Shown: piece by piece, positions 52,607-60,272 of the stretch
Numbering within the stretch: the first letter of the stretch is position 1
Layout of the letters: every line of letters begins with the position of its first letter
Assembly (NCBI RefSeq): GCF_004214935.1
Contig: NZ_SFCC01000023.1
Span: 1 to 64,000, forward strand
Source: Amycolatopsis suaedae
GTDB taxonomy: Bacteria; Actinomycetota; Actinomycetes; Mycobacteriales; Pseudonocardiaceae
Reading direction: 5' to 3'
Length of the DNA: 64,000 nucleotides
Position numbers and translations under genes: made by a program
Notes under the pieces: model-generated
Told to the model about the DNA's origin: nothing
Seen by the model: only the letters and a program-made list of their open reading frames with translations
Database searches by the model: none

Positions 52607-52930
52607 ATGGCTCACAAAGAAGACATTCATACAATTGTCGTCACGTACAAATTGACTGGCGAAGAATATGGTACGGCGGAGGAGCGCGAAGCAATCTTCG
52701 CTCTAGGTGATCAAATTTCTGATCTAATTGATAAAAGTCGGGTTGGTGGGTATTTTGATGGCAACGAATTCGGCGATGGCGAGGCCAGGTTGTACCTTTA
52801 TTCGCCGGATGCGCCGAAATTGTTGCAGTTGTTGGATTCTTTGATAAAGAGTTTTCGAAACCGTCCTGCATATGCAACAGTCTGGCTTGGCGAGGCCGAT
52901 GATGCTCCAAAGAAGATAATAGAGCTGTAG
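52607..52930 (+). CDS. Putative immunity protein for the GIY-YIG RHS toxin
   Basis: 107 aa, 14 bp after the toxin stop, RBS ATGAGGAA. Acidic alpha/beta protein: TIVVTYKLTGEEYG, EREAIFALGDQISDLIDKSR, VGGYFDGNEFGDGEARLYLY and SPDAPKLLQLLDSLIKSF. The FDGxEFGxGExxLYxY / PDA pattern occurs in small stand-alone proteins often next to polymorphic toxins. It is as AT-rich as the toxin tip. Position, size, charge and composition support immunity; no experiment does. Confidence 0.68.
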   Translation: MAHKEDIHTIVVTYKLTGEEYGTAEEREAIFALGDQISDLIDKSRVGGYFDGNEFGDGEARLYLYSPDAPKLLQLLDSLIKSFRNRPAYATVWLGEADDAPKKIIEL

Positions 52931-52975
52931 CGGCATGAAAGATCGCTCGGCGATTGGGGATTTTGTTTGTGGCAG

Positions 52976-53886
52976 AGTGAGCCTTTTTCATCGGGGGTGG
53001 CGGGTGGGTGTGTCGGTGCGGTGAACGTGGCGGAGCTCCTGGTAGATGGATCGTCGACCAAGATCAACCCAGGAGCCAGCAGGAGCTTCGCGTGTTGTTG
53101 TATCCCTCGTCGATCAACTTGTCCACCACCACGCTGCGGTATGTCGCTCAGCTCATCCGGGACACTTGAAGCGGATCGGGTCGCCCTGGCGGCGCCTGGT
53201 TCCGGGCCGGCAGGCGCTGCTGGAGCTGGCCCATCTACGCAACGGCGATACCTACGCCCGCCTCGCCACCGGGTTCGGTACCGGGGTGGCCACCGCGTTT
53301 CGCTACATCCGTGAAACCACCCAGCTGCTGGCCGAGCAGGCCCCCACGCTGACCGAAGTGCTGTGGAAACTGGCCTGGAGCCGGCACAACTTCGCCATCC
53401 TCGACGGCACCGTGATCCGGATCGACCGGATCTGGGCGAACAGGCCCTACTACTCCGGCAAACACCGCTACCACGGCATCAAACCTACAAGGCCTGACCG
53501 ACCCCTACGGCAACCTGCTGTGGATCTCCGACGGCCTGCCCGGCGCGATCAACGACACCGCCGCCGCCCGCCACCACGACATCCCCGACCTCGCCCACCA
53601 AGCAGAGATCCTGCTGCTGGCCGACTCCGGCTACCACAGCATCAGCCCCGACGTGCACACCCCGTACAAGAACCACCGAGGCCCCCATCAGGACAAACGA
53701 GAACTCGGGCCCGCCTACACAACCGCCAACACCGCCCTCGCAGCCAAACGCGCCTTCGTCGAACATGGCTTCGCCATCCTCAAAAACTGGCGCATCCTCA
53801 CCCGCGCCCGCTGCAGCACCGACCGCGTCACCACCCTCGCCAAAGCCATCCTCACCCTCGAACACCACGGATGAAAAAGGCTCAGT
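52976..53886. mobile_element. IS5-family insertion sequence, inactive
   Basis: About 911 bp bounded by imperfect terminal inverted repeats, AGTGAGCCTTTTTCATC (52976-52992) and GATGAAAAAGGCTCAGT (53870-53886), matching at 16 of 17. No convincing target duplication is visible. It lies just behind the immunity gene, between it and a truncated coding remnant. Confidence 0.75.
53092..53874 (+). pseudogene. IS5-type DDE transposase, two frameshifts
   Basis: The conceptual protein starts VLLYPSSINLSTTTLRYVAQ and LIRD, shifts near 53161, continues LKRIGSPWRRLVPGRQALLE, TGFGTGVATAFRYIRET, FAILDGTVIRIDRIW, YYSGKHRYHGIK, shifts near 53480, then LQGLTDPYGNLLWISDGLPG, EILLLADSGYH, HTPYKNHRGP and AFVEHGFAILKNWRIL. 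This is the common actinobacterial IS5 transposase with Asp residues at LDGT and LADSGY and a terminal Glu at FVEH. The two shifts should prevent a full product. Confidence 0.75.
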
Positions 53887-53887
53887 G

Positions 53888-54067
53888 ATACTGAACCGTA
53901 TTTCGAATAGCGATGGGCTGGTCAACCTAAGCCTTACGTGGGAAAAGAAGGACAACGAACTGCGGTCAGTCCGAGTGTGGTTCTCCGTTGAGCTCGATAA
54001 CGGATTCGGAGGATTCAACGAATTCGATGTCGACTCCGATCGTCGATCACGCTGCCCGCGTCGGTGA
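53888..54067 (+). pseudogene. Truncated coding remnant behind the IS
   Basis: An in-frame stretch (VILNRISNSDGLVNLSLTWE, KKDNELRSVRVWFSVELDNG, FGGFNEFDVDSDR) of moderate GC runs from the IS edge to TGA 54067 with no start of its own. It looks like the C-terminus of a small acidic protein, perhaps a second immunity gene cut by the IS. The family is not recognised. From 54068 to 54345 nothing is well supported; a minus-strand frame 54047-54268 is doubtful. Confidence 0.4.
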
Positions 54068-54345
54068 GCCAATGCGCGGGGTGGCCGCGTGATCGTGCTC
54101 CTTTCTGCCGGTCTGTGTGAGGTCGGGATCACTGGCGGGCGACACGTAGAACTGTGACGTTTCGTATTTGGCGAGCGGGGCTTTGTTCGAGGGCGTTCCG
54201 TCGGTGATGTCGGTTAGCGCTTCGACGGTCACCTTGTCTCTGCGGCTGGCTCTTTGGCCGCCGGTCATTCATCTGGGCTGTCGCGCAGGCAGCCTGTGGT
54301 GGTTGGTGACGAACAGGCGCACGCTGCTGTCCTCGTTAGGAGGGC

Positions 54346-55211
54346 GTGGTGAGGTGGACATCGGTGCGCAAGCGGTGCGGTTGCCGGGTGGGTGAGGGCC
54401 GTACCTGGCGCGAGGTGCACTCGGCTGGCCGACCGTGGGCATGGAAGTTGGTATTTCTCGCTGGAGTCGCCCGTGTGGCGGGGATGGTCGGCGGCATCGC
54501 AGTGGGCGGGGTCGGTTCCGGACTAGAAGGCCGCGGAGCAGACGCGTGCGTACCTGCTCGGGGTTGATGTTGATCCCGGGCGCAGCGCGGTGACGGTCGG
54601 GCAGTGGCTGGACATCTGGTTGGAGATGCGACAGACCCTGAGTTTCAACACCCACCGCCTCTACACCCAGCACGTGCGGGACTACTACCTGAAACCGCAT
54701 CTGGGAGTGTGCCGTTGCCTCCGGCGCGGCGGCCGCGGGCGGTCGTGTGGGCTGATGCACGGATCGTGCCCTGGCGGGCCACGGGTGGGCGGCCGCCGGT
54801 GGCCGTGTGGACGGCCCGGCAGACAGCCGAGTTCCTGAACCACACCCGTGGGCGTCCGCTCTACACGCTGTATCTGGCGGTCGCGCTGCTCGGCCTGCGC
54901 CGTGGCGAGGTGACTGGGCTGCGCTGGTGCGATATCGGTCTCGACGCCGCCGTCCTGCAGGTGTCACATCAGGTCCAGGACCGCAGTGGCCGGGCCGTCG
55001 TCTGCCCGCCGAAGACCGGCAGCAGCGTGCGAACCCTGGCCGTGGATCGCCCACTGGGGGCGGCGTTGCGCGCACTGCGGGTCCAGAACACCGAGGGTGA
55101 GCGCACCGCGCAGCGGAGGCCACCGCCGCTCTGGTCCTTCAGGCAGCACACGACACCGCCTGGTCCTTGCGTCGCAGCAGCCGCACACGCCCGAGCACAG
55201 AAAACGCATAG
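54346..55211 (+). pseudogene. Tyrosine integrase, frameshifted and internally deleted (right copy)
   Basis: N-terminus VRKRCGCRVGEGRTW, then in other frames HGSWYFSLE and KAAEQTRAYLLGVDVDPGRS, AVTVGQWLDIWLEMRQTLSF (core-binding domain), NTHRLYTQHVRDYYLKPHLG. After a further shift the catalytic domain has WTARQTAEFLNHTRGRP and ALLGLRRGEVTGLRW (box I Arg), but breaks off after ALRALRVQNTEG and joins the tail AEATAALVLQAAHDTA, which ends at TAG 55211. Box II, box III and the Tyr are missing. Not functional. Confidence 0.75.
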
Positions 55212-55393
55212 GTAAGAGGAAGACGCCGAAGCGGTGAGAAAGGGAAAGGCGCAGCGGCCCCATTCGGCCCCATACCGGCCCCCCAAGCAACGAAGCCCAC
55301 CGACAAGGTCCTCTTGATCAAGGACTCGCTGGTGGGCGTCGATTCAGACTGTGCGCCATCAGGGACTCGAACCCCGAACCCGCTGGTTAAGAG
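55114..55393. repeat. Right direct repeat with intact tRNA-Lys 3' half (attR-like)
   Basis: Partner of 41839-42115, same orientation. It comprises the integrase tail, about 140 bp of non-coding DNA and the 42-bp core 55352-55393, which here is the real 3' half of tRNA-Lys. Confidence 0.8.
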
Positions 55394-55424
55394 CCAGCTG
55401 CTCTGCCAATTGAGCTAATGGCGC
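55352..55424 (-). tRNA. tRNA-Lys(CTT)
   Basis: 73-nt cloverleaf on the minus strand: acceptor GCGCCAT pairs with ATGGCGC, discriminator A, anticodon arm GCTGG-CTCTTAA-CCAGC with CTT, T-arm GGGTTCGAGTCCC. No CCA is encoded. Its 3' half is the integration target of the island; since the integrated end restores the sequence, the tRNA stays functional. Confidence 0.95.
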
Positions 55425-55610
55425 GGATTGGTGGGCTTGCCGCCCTGACCAACGAGAAGAACGTTAGCACAGCCCTCCGGAGGGCTGTGCGAGCGGGGGT
55501 CACCTTAGGTGTCCGGGCACGAGTTGACCAGTCCCGCACACATGAGCTGATCGCGTGCGGCACACTATGGGCAACCTTGGGGCATTTTTGACACGAATGG
55601 ACGGTTCTCC

Positions 55611-56822
55611 ATGAGGGTTGGGGTGGGTCGTCGTACTGCTTCGCGCCTGTCGCTGCTGGTCGTGGCGGCTGCGTTGGTGGTCGCCGGGTGCACGTCGTCG
55701 CCGAGTGACCCTGGTGCGTCCGGGCAGGGCGGTGCTCCTGAGGCACCCGCGCCCCCGCCCAAGCCCGTCCAGCTGGTGCTGAGCCCGTCGCAGGGGGCCG
55801 CCGAGGTGGGTCCGGGGGAGCCGGTGACCGTGGCGGCCACCGACGGCAAGGTGACCGAGGTCAAGCTCACCAACGCCGAGGGCAAGGTGGTGGCCGGGCA
55901 GGTCAAGCCGGACGGCACCGGCTGGCAGGCCACCGAGCCGCTGGGCTACGGCAAGTCGTACACGCTGAACGCCACCGGCGTCGGCACGGACGGCAAGCCT
56001 GCGACGTCGACCTCGACGTTCACCACCGTGGCCAAGCCGGCCAAGCAGACGACGGTGTCGATCAACGCCCAGGACGGCGAGACGGTCGGGGTCGGCATGC
56101 CGCTGGTGTTCACGTTCGGGATGAAGATCCCGGACAAGGCGGCCGCGGAGAAGGCGCTGCAGATCACAGCGGAGCCGGCGACCGAGGGGGCGTTCCACTG
56201 GTTCAGCGACCAGTCGGTGACCTGGCGGCCCAAGGACTACTGGCGCAGCGGCACGAAGGTGTCGGTCAAGGCGGCGGTGTACGGCAAGAACCTGGGCAAC
56301 GGCATCTACGGCAAGGAGGACCGGACGGCGAACATCACCATCGGCGACAAGCTGGTGGCGGTCGCCGACGGTGCGACCTTCCGGATGAAGGTGCAGGTCA
56401 ACGACCAGCAGGTGCAGGACTTCCCGATCTCGATGGGCAAGAAGTCCAGCAGCACGCCGAACGGCACCTACACCGTGATGAGCGAGCACAACGGCTACAC
56501 CATGGACTCCAGCACCTACGGCGTGCCGACCGACAGCGCCGCTGGGTACCGGACGTTCGTGAAGTACGCGGTGCGCATGTCGAACAGCGGCATCTTCTAC
56601 CACTCGGCGCCCTGGTCGGTGGGGTCGCAGGGCAAGCGCAACGTCAGCCACGGCTGCATCAACCTCTCCACCGAGAACGCGAAGTGGATGATGGACAACT
56701 CGAAGAAGGGCGACATCATCACCGTCCAGAACGGTGGCTCGCAGACCCTCGAGGCCAGTGACGGCTGGAGCGTCTGGCAGATGTCCTGGGACGAGTGGAA
56801 GGCCGGCGGCAAGAAGAACTAG
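55611..56822 (+). CDS. L,D-transpeptidase lipoprotein (YkuD, LdtMt2-like)
   Basis: 403 aa. The lipobox VVAGC near residue 27 marks a lipoprotein. Two Ig-like domains follow (VQLVLSPSQGAAEVGPGEPV, and KQTTVSINAQDGETVGVGMP to TANITIGDKL). The YkuD catalytic domain has FPISMGKKSSSTPNGTY, FYHSAPWSVGSQGKRNVSHG and the active-site motif SHGCINLS (Cys nucleophile), then a C-terminal WQMSWDEWKAGG cap. It makes 3-3 cross-links in peptidoglycan, as LdtMt2 does. Followed by a strong terminator. Confidence 0.92.
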   Translation: MRVGVGRRTASRLSLLVVAAALVVAGCTSSPSDPGASGQGGAPEAPAPPPKPVQLVLSPSQGAAEVGPGEPVTVAATDGKVTEVKLTNAEGKVVAGQVKPDGTGWQATEPLGYGKSYTLNATGVGTDGKPATSTSTFTTVAKPAKQTTVSINAQDGETVGVGMPLVFTFGMKIPDKAAAEKALQITAEPATEGAFHWFSDQSVTWRPKDYWRSGTKVSVKAAVYGKNLGNGIYGKEDRTANITIGDKLVAVADGATFRMKVQVNDQQVQDFPISMGKKSSSTPNGTYTVMSEHNGYTMDSSTYGVPTDSAAGYRTFVKYAVRMSNSGIFYHSAPWSVGSQGKRNVSHGCINLSTENAKWMMDNSKKGDIITVQNGGSQTLEASDGWSVWQMSWDEWKAGGKKN

Positions 56823-56833
56823 CACAAAGCGAC

Positions 56834-56882
56834 CCAGCGAAAGGCCGCCTTCACCAAGAGGGGAAGGCGGCCTTTTCGCTGG
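56834..56882 (+). terminator. Rho-independent terminator after the L,D-transpeptidase
   Basis: CCAGCGAAAGGCCGCCTTC (56834-56852) and GAAGGCGGCCTTTTCGCTGG (56863-56882) form a stem of about 19 bp with CTTTT in the 3' arm. Confidence 0.8.
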
Positions 56883-56970
56883 TCACCACACAAAGCAACC
56901 ACGCAGTCAGGGCGAGAAGCTCGCACCGTGGGGGGTTCGGGGGGCTCGGCCCCCCGGCGACATGACGAAA

Positions 56971-57014
56971 CCCCGCCTGAGGGAAAGGAGGCGAAGCCTC
57001 CTGAACAGGCGGGG
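56971..57014 (-). terminator. Terminator hairpin downstream of tRNA-His
   Basis: CCCCGCCTG (56971-56979) pairs with CAGGCGGGG (57006-57014), with an inner stem AGGAGGC-GAA-GCCTCCT (56986-57002). On the minus strand it is followed by GTTTCG, directly after the tRNA 3' end. Confidence 0.65.
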
Positions 57015-57017
57015 CCG

Positions 57018-57094
57018 TGGGGTGAGTAACGGGACTCGAACCCGCGACATCCTGGACCACAACCAGGTGCTCTACCAACTGAGCTATACCCACC
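57018..57094 (-). tRNA. tRNA-His(GTG)
   Basis: Body 57021-57093 on the minus strand: acceptor GTGGGTA/TACTCAC (one G-U), anticodon arm CCTGG-TTGTGGT-CCAGG with GTG, T-arm CGGGTTCGAGTCCCG, discriminator C. CCA is encoded (57018-57020), and the base before position 1 (57094) gives the G-1 expected of tRNA-His. Confidence 0.95.
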
Positions 57095-57165
57095 ATGCGA
57101 GTCGCTCCTGCGGAGCACCTCGGCTTGGCTATCGTACCGTGCCCTCGCGCGGGGGCTGAACCGGG

Positions 57166-57774
57166 TTATGGCCTGTGCTGTCGCAGCACGTCGGTGGCCA
57201 CGGCGCGGGCCTCGTCGCTGGTCGGGCCGGGCTGGGGGACGAAGGCGATGCGGCGGTAGTAGTCCAGCTCACCGATGGACTCCCGGATGTCGGCGAGCGC
57301 GCGGTGGGCCAGGCCCTTCTCCGGCTTGGCGTAGTAGATCCGGGGGTACCAGCGGCGGACCAGCTCTTTGACCGAGGAGACGTCGACCATCCGGTAGTGC
57401 AGGTGGGCGTCGAGTTCGGGCATGTCCCTGGCGAGGAAGCCGCGGTCGGTGGCGATGGAGTTGCCCGCGAGCGGTGCGGCGCCGGCGTCGGGGACGTGTT
57501 CGCGGATGTAGGCGAGGACCCGCTGCTCGGCTTCGGCCAGGGTGACGGTGGAGCGCCTGACCTCCTCGGTGAGGCCGGACTTCGCGTGCATGTCCCGGAC
57601 GACCTCGGGCATGCTGTTCAACGCGGTGTCGTCGGCGTGGATCACCACGTCGAGTCCCTCACCGAGGATGTTCAGCTCGGAGTCGGTCACCAGCGCCGCG
57701 ATCTCGATGAGGGCGTCCTTCGCCAGGTCCAGCCCGGTCATCTCGCAGTCGATCCACACAAGACGGTCGGTCAC
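57166..57774 (-). CDS. orn: Oligoribonuclease
   Basis: 202 aa DEDDh 3'-5' exoribonuclease. Motif I is LVWIDCEMTGLDLAKDALIE (Asp, Glu), motif II NSIATDRGFLARDMPELDAH, motif III GLAHRALADIRESIGELDYY (His, Asp). It degrades 2-5 nt RNA and pGpG to mononucleotides and is normally essential. Upstream of and collinear with tRNA-His. Confidence 0.95.
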   Translation of the reverse strand: MTDRLVWIDCEMTGLDLAKDALIEIAALVTDSELNILGEGLDVVIHADDTALNSMPEVVRDMHAKSGLTEEVRRSTVTLAEAEQRVLAYIREHVPDAGAAPLAGNSIATDRGFLARDMPELDAHLHYRMVDVSSVKELVRRWYPRIYYAKPEKGLAHRALADIRESIGELDYYRRIAFVPQPGPTSDEARAVATDVLRQHRP

Positions 57775-57825
57775 CGGAGCACCCTAACCCTTCGCGCCCG
57801 GTTTCCCGGGCGCGACCTGCGGGAG

Positions 57826-58650
57826 TCAGGTGTTCTCGAGTTGCTCGGCGATGGTCTTGGCGTCGTTGATGGGGATGGCGAAGCCGATGCCGATGCTGCC
57901 GCCGTCGCCGGGGGAGTAGATCGACGTGTTGATGCCGATGACCTGGCCCGCGGCGTTGACGAGGGGGCCGCCGGAGTTGCCGTGGTTGATGGCGGCGTCG
58001 GTCTGGATGGCGGTGTAGCTCGGGCCGCTCCTGGTGCCGGTGCGGTCGTAGGGTGACTGCTGCCGCTGGCCGTTGAGTTCGGCGAGGTCGCGGCCGGTGG
58101 CGCTGACGATGCCGGACGTGACGGTGTTCTGCAGGCCGCCGGGCGAGCCGATCGCCACGACCTGTTCACCCACCTTGACCTGCGAGGAGTCCCCGAGGGT
58201 GGCGGCCTGCAGGTTCGTGGCGCCCCTGGCCTTGAGCACGGCGATGTCGGCGGCGGTGTCGGCGCCGAGCACGTCGGCCGAGTACCGCGTGCCGTCGGCG
58301 AGGGTGACGGTGACCGGCCCGGTCGCGCCCTGGACGACGTGGGCGTTGGTGAGGATTTTGCCGTCCGGGGTGAGGATCACGCCGGAGCCGATGGCCTGGC
58401 CGTTTCCGGTGCTGACGCTGATCTGGACGACGCTGGGCAGCACCTTGGCGGCGACGCCACTGACGTCGGTCCCGGTGTTCAGGCTGGCTGTCTGCGCGGT
58501 CGCGGTGGTGGACGGCGAGGTGCCGGTGGCCGGCTGACCGGTCCAGTCGACGAGCGCGGCTCCGCCGACACCGCCGACGAGCGCCGCGGTGACTGCCGCG
58601 GCTGATGCGATCACGGCCGTGCGGCCGCCCCTGCTTCGTTTCTCGGTCAT
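57826..58650 (-). CDS. HtrA/DegP-like trypsin-type serine protease without PDZ domain
   Basis: 274 aa. One N-terminal membrane anchor or signal (AVIASAAAVTAALVGGVGGA), a Thr/Ser linker, then the S1C domain: ILTNAHVVQG (His), DTAADIAVLKA (Asp), TDAAINHGNSGGPLVN (Ser), INTSIYSPGDGGSIGIGFAI. The chain stops right after the protease domain, so the C-terminal PDZ usual in HtrA is absent. Likely an extracytoplasmic quality-control or processing protease. Confidence 0.88.
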   Translation of the reverse strand: MTEKRSRGGRTAVIASAAAVTAALVGGVGGAALVDWTGQPATGTSPSTTATAQTASLNTGTDVSGVAAKVLPSVVQISVSTGNGQAIGSGVILTPDGKILTNAHVVQGATGPVTVTLADGTRYSADVLGADTAADIAVLKARGATNLQAATLGDSSQVKVGEQVVAIGSPGGLQNTVTSGIVSATGRDLAELNGQRQQSPYDRTGTRSGPSYTAIQTDAAINHGNSGGPLVNAAGQVIGINTSIYSPGDGGSIGIGFAIPINDAKTIAEQLENT

Positions 58651-58702
58651 GGTCCCAGCGTGGGCTTCGTGGCTGGGAACCAGCTGTGAGCTTGGCTGCG
58701 AA

Positions 58703-59551
58703 TTACCTGAGAGTCGCCAGCACCGCGCTCGTCAGCTTCGTCGTGCGCCTGCTGGCGGCGGCCCACGCGCTCGTCGCCGGGTGCTGGGTGAGCACCGCGA
58801 CGAGGTAGCGCTCGCCGACCACGCCGGTGGTGTGCAGGATCTTGCCGGTCCGGCAGCAGGACCAGCCCTGCTTGACGGCCCATGGTTCGTCGCCCGCGGC
58901 GTCCGGGATGCCGAAGTACTGGTCGAATCCGTCGGAGGACCCGGTGGGGGTGGCTTCGCGCAGTGCCGCCAGTACGGTCTCCCGGGCGGCCTCGTCGACG
59001 TCGTCGTAGAGGTGGCGATAGATCGACACGACGTCCCGGGCGGTGGTCCTGGTGTCGCCCCAGCGGCCCGGGTCGGCGGGCGGCTGAGTGTGGGCCAGGC
59101 CCATGCGGTCGGCCCATCGGGTGACGATGCGGACGTCACCGTGCCGCATCCACAGCGCGCTGGCGATCTGGTCGTCGCTGCCGGACAGCATGCGCCGGAC
59201 CGGGCCGGGCGCGTCGCCCCGTTCGAGTGCTTCGAGCGCGATGAGCAGTTTGACCAGGGAAGCCGACGTGAACTGGCGGTCCGCGGACTCGGTGAGCACC
59301 AGGTCGGCGCGTTCGCGGTCATAGACGGCGACGCCGATGGTGGCGTCGCCCGCGGCGGCGGCGAGGTCGGGTGGTTCGACCGGCTCCGGTCGCGGCGTGG
59401 ACGGTGTCCCGGTGGGTTGTGTCGTCGTCGGCCGGTCCGCGATGGCGTGGGGTGCCCTGGATGCGGCCGGGTCGTCTGCCCCGACAATGAGCATGGCCAC
59501 GACGGCACCGGTCACGAGCCCGGCGGCGACGGCCCAGCGTGCGGCGATCAT
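58703..59551 (-). CDS. Secreted serine hydrolase, class A beta-lactamase/DD-peptidase-like
   Basis: 282 aa from ATG 59551, where a membrane segment begins (WAVAAGLVTGAVVAMLIVGA). Pro/Thr-rich linker to about residue 60. The SxxK motif is FTSASLVKLLIALEALERGD, with SDDQIASALW in the SDN-like place. VKQGWSCCRTG carries a KxG at the KTG position. A beta-lactamase proper usually has KTG and a longer domain, so a peptidoglycan or unknown substrate is possible. Confidence 0.75.
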   Translation of the reverse strand: MIAARWAVAAGLVTGAVVAMLIVGADDPAASRAPHAIADRPTTTQPTGTPSTPRPEPVEPPDLAAAAGDATIGVAVYDRERADLVLTESADRQFTSASLVKLLIALEALERGDAPGPVRRMLSGSDDQIASALWMRHGDVRIVTRWADRMGLAHTQPPADPGRWGDTRTTARDVVSIYRHLYDDVDEAARETVLAALREATPTGSSDGFDQYFGIPDAAGDEPWAVKQGWSCCRTGKILHTTGVVGERYLVAVLTQHPATSAWAAASRRTTKLTSAVLATLR

Positions 59552-59681
59552 GGCCCCTGAATGTGCGTCGCCGTTCCGGCGCTGCCGGTGAGTGATCCAT
59601 GTCACTGATGGGGGACGCTCGCACGGGCTACGGACAAGTGCGTGCGTGACAGGAACGATCGGCCGGCGTGCGGAGGTGGGG

Positions 59682-60272
59682 ATGACGGTGCCGTCCGTCG
59701 GCAGTCCCGCGGACCATCCCGACCTGGCCGGTGCCGACCCGGGCACGGCGTTCGCGCGGCTGTTCGACACCTATGCGCCCCAGCTGCGGGGCTACCTGGC
59801 TGGGCGGGTGGGTTCCGACGCGGCCGAGGACCTGGTGGCGGAGACCTTCCTGACCGCGATCCGCCGCAGGGTGACCTACGACCCGGCCGCGGCCTCGGTC
59901 CGGGGCTGGCTCTACGGCATCGCCACCAACCTGCTGCGTAACCACGTCCGCCGGGAGATCCGCGGCTACCGGGCGACGGCACGGGCACGTAACCGGCTGG
60001 TCGAGCAGGCCGATCCGGCGGACGCCGTCGCGGTGTCCAGAGTGGACGCCGAGACCCAGATGCGCAGCCTGGCCGGCGCGCTGGCGCGGCTGCGGGCCGA
60101 GGACCGTGACGTGCTGCTGCTGTCGTCGTGGGCAGGGCTGGAACCCGGTGAGATCGCCGTGGCGCTGGACATTCCGGCGAGCACCGTCCGATCGAGGCTG
60201 CACCGGGTCCGGCACAAGCTGCGTGCGCTGCTGCCGACCACTGACGAATTCGGGGATGACCAGAATGGCTGA
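59682..60272 (+). CDS. ECF-type RNA polymerase sigma factor
   Basis: 196 aa from ATG 59682 (RBS GGAGGTGGGG). Region 2: AFARLFDTYAPQLRGYLAGR, VGSDAAEDLVAETFLTAIRR, GWLYGIATNLLRNHVRREIR. Region 4: LRAEDRDVLLLSSWAGLEPG, EIAVALDIPASTVRSRLHRV. It overlaps the next gene, a CU044_5270-type protein, the standard partner for this ECF group. Confidence 0.9.
   Translation: MTVPSVGSPADHPDLAGADPGTAFARLFDTYAPQLRGYLAGRVGSDAAEDLVAETFLTAIRRRVTYDPAAASVRGWLYGIATNLLRNHVRREIRGYRATARARNRLVEQADPADAVAVSRVDAETQMRSLAGALARLRAEDRDVLLLSSWAGLEPGEIAVALDIPASTVRSRLHRVRHKLRALLPTTDEFGDDQNG

Larger units (their letters stand above)
42116..55351. mobile_element. Degenerate tRNA-Lys-integrated island carrying an RHS toxin locus
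   Basis: About 13.2 kb bounded by direct repeats (41839-42115 and 55114-55393) that each pair an integrase 3' tail with the tRNA-Lys attachment segment. Contents: LamG/DNRLRE protein, RHS polymorphic toxin, immunity candidate, broken IS, coding remnant, broken integrase. No excisionase, replication or conjugation gene remains intact, so the island looks immobile. The repeats on both sides, each with an integrase tail, suggest past tandem integration. Confidence 0.7.

Noticed and set aside
54047..54268. Minus-strand 73-codon frame (ends GSPTRAA)
   Set aside because: No RBS, no recognised family, and it lies in scrambled island DNA; kept only as a remark.
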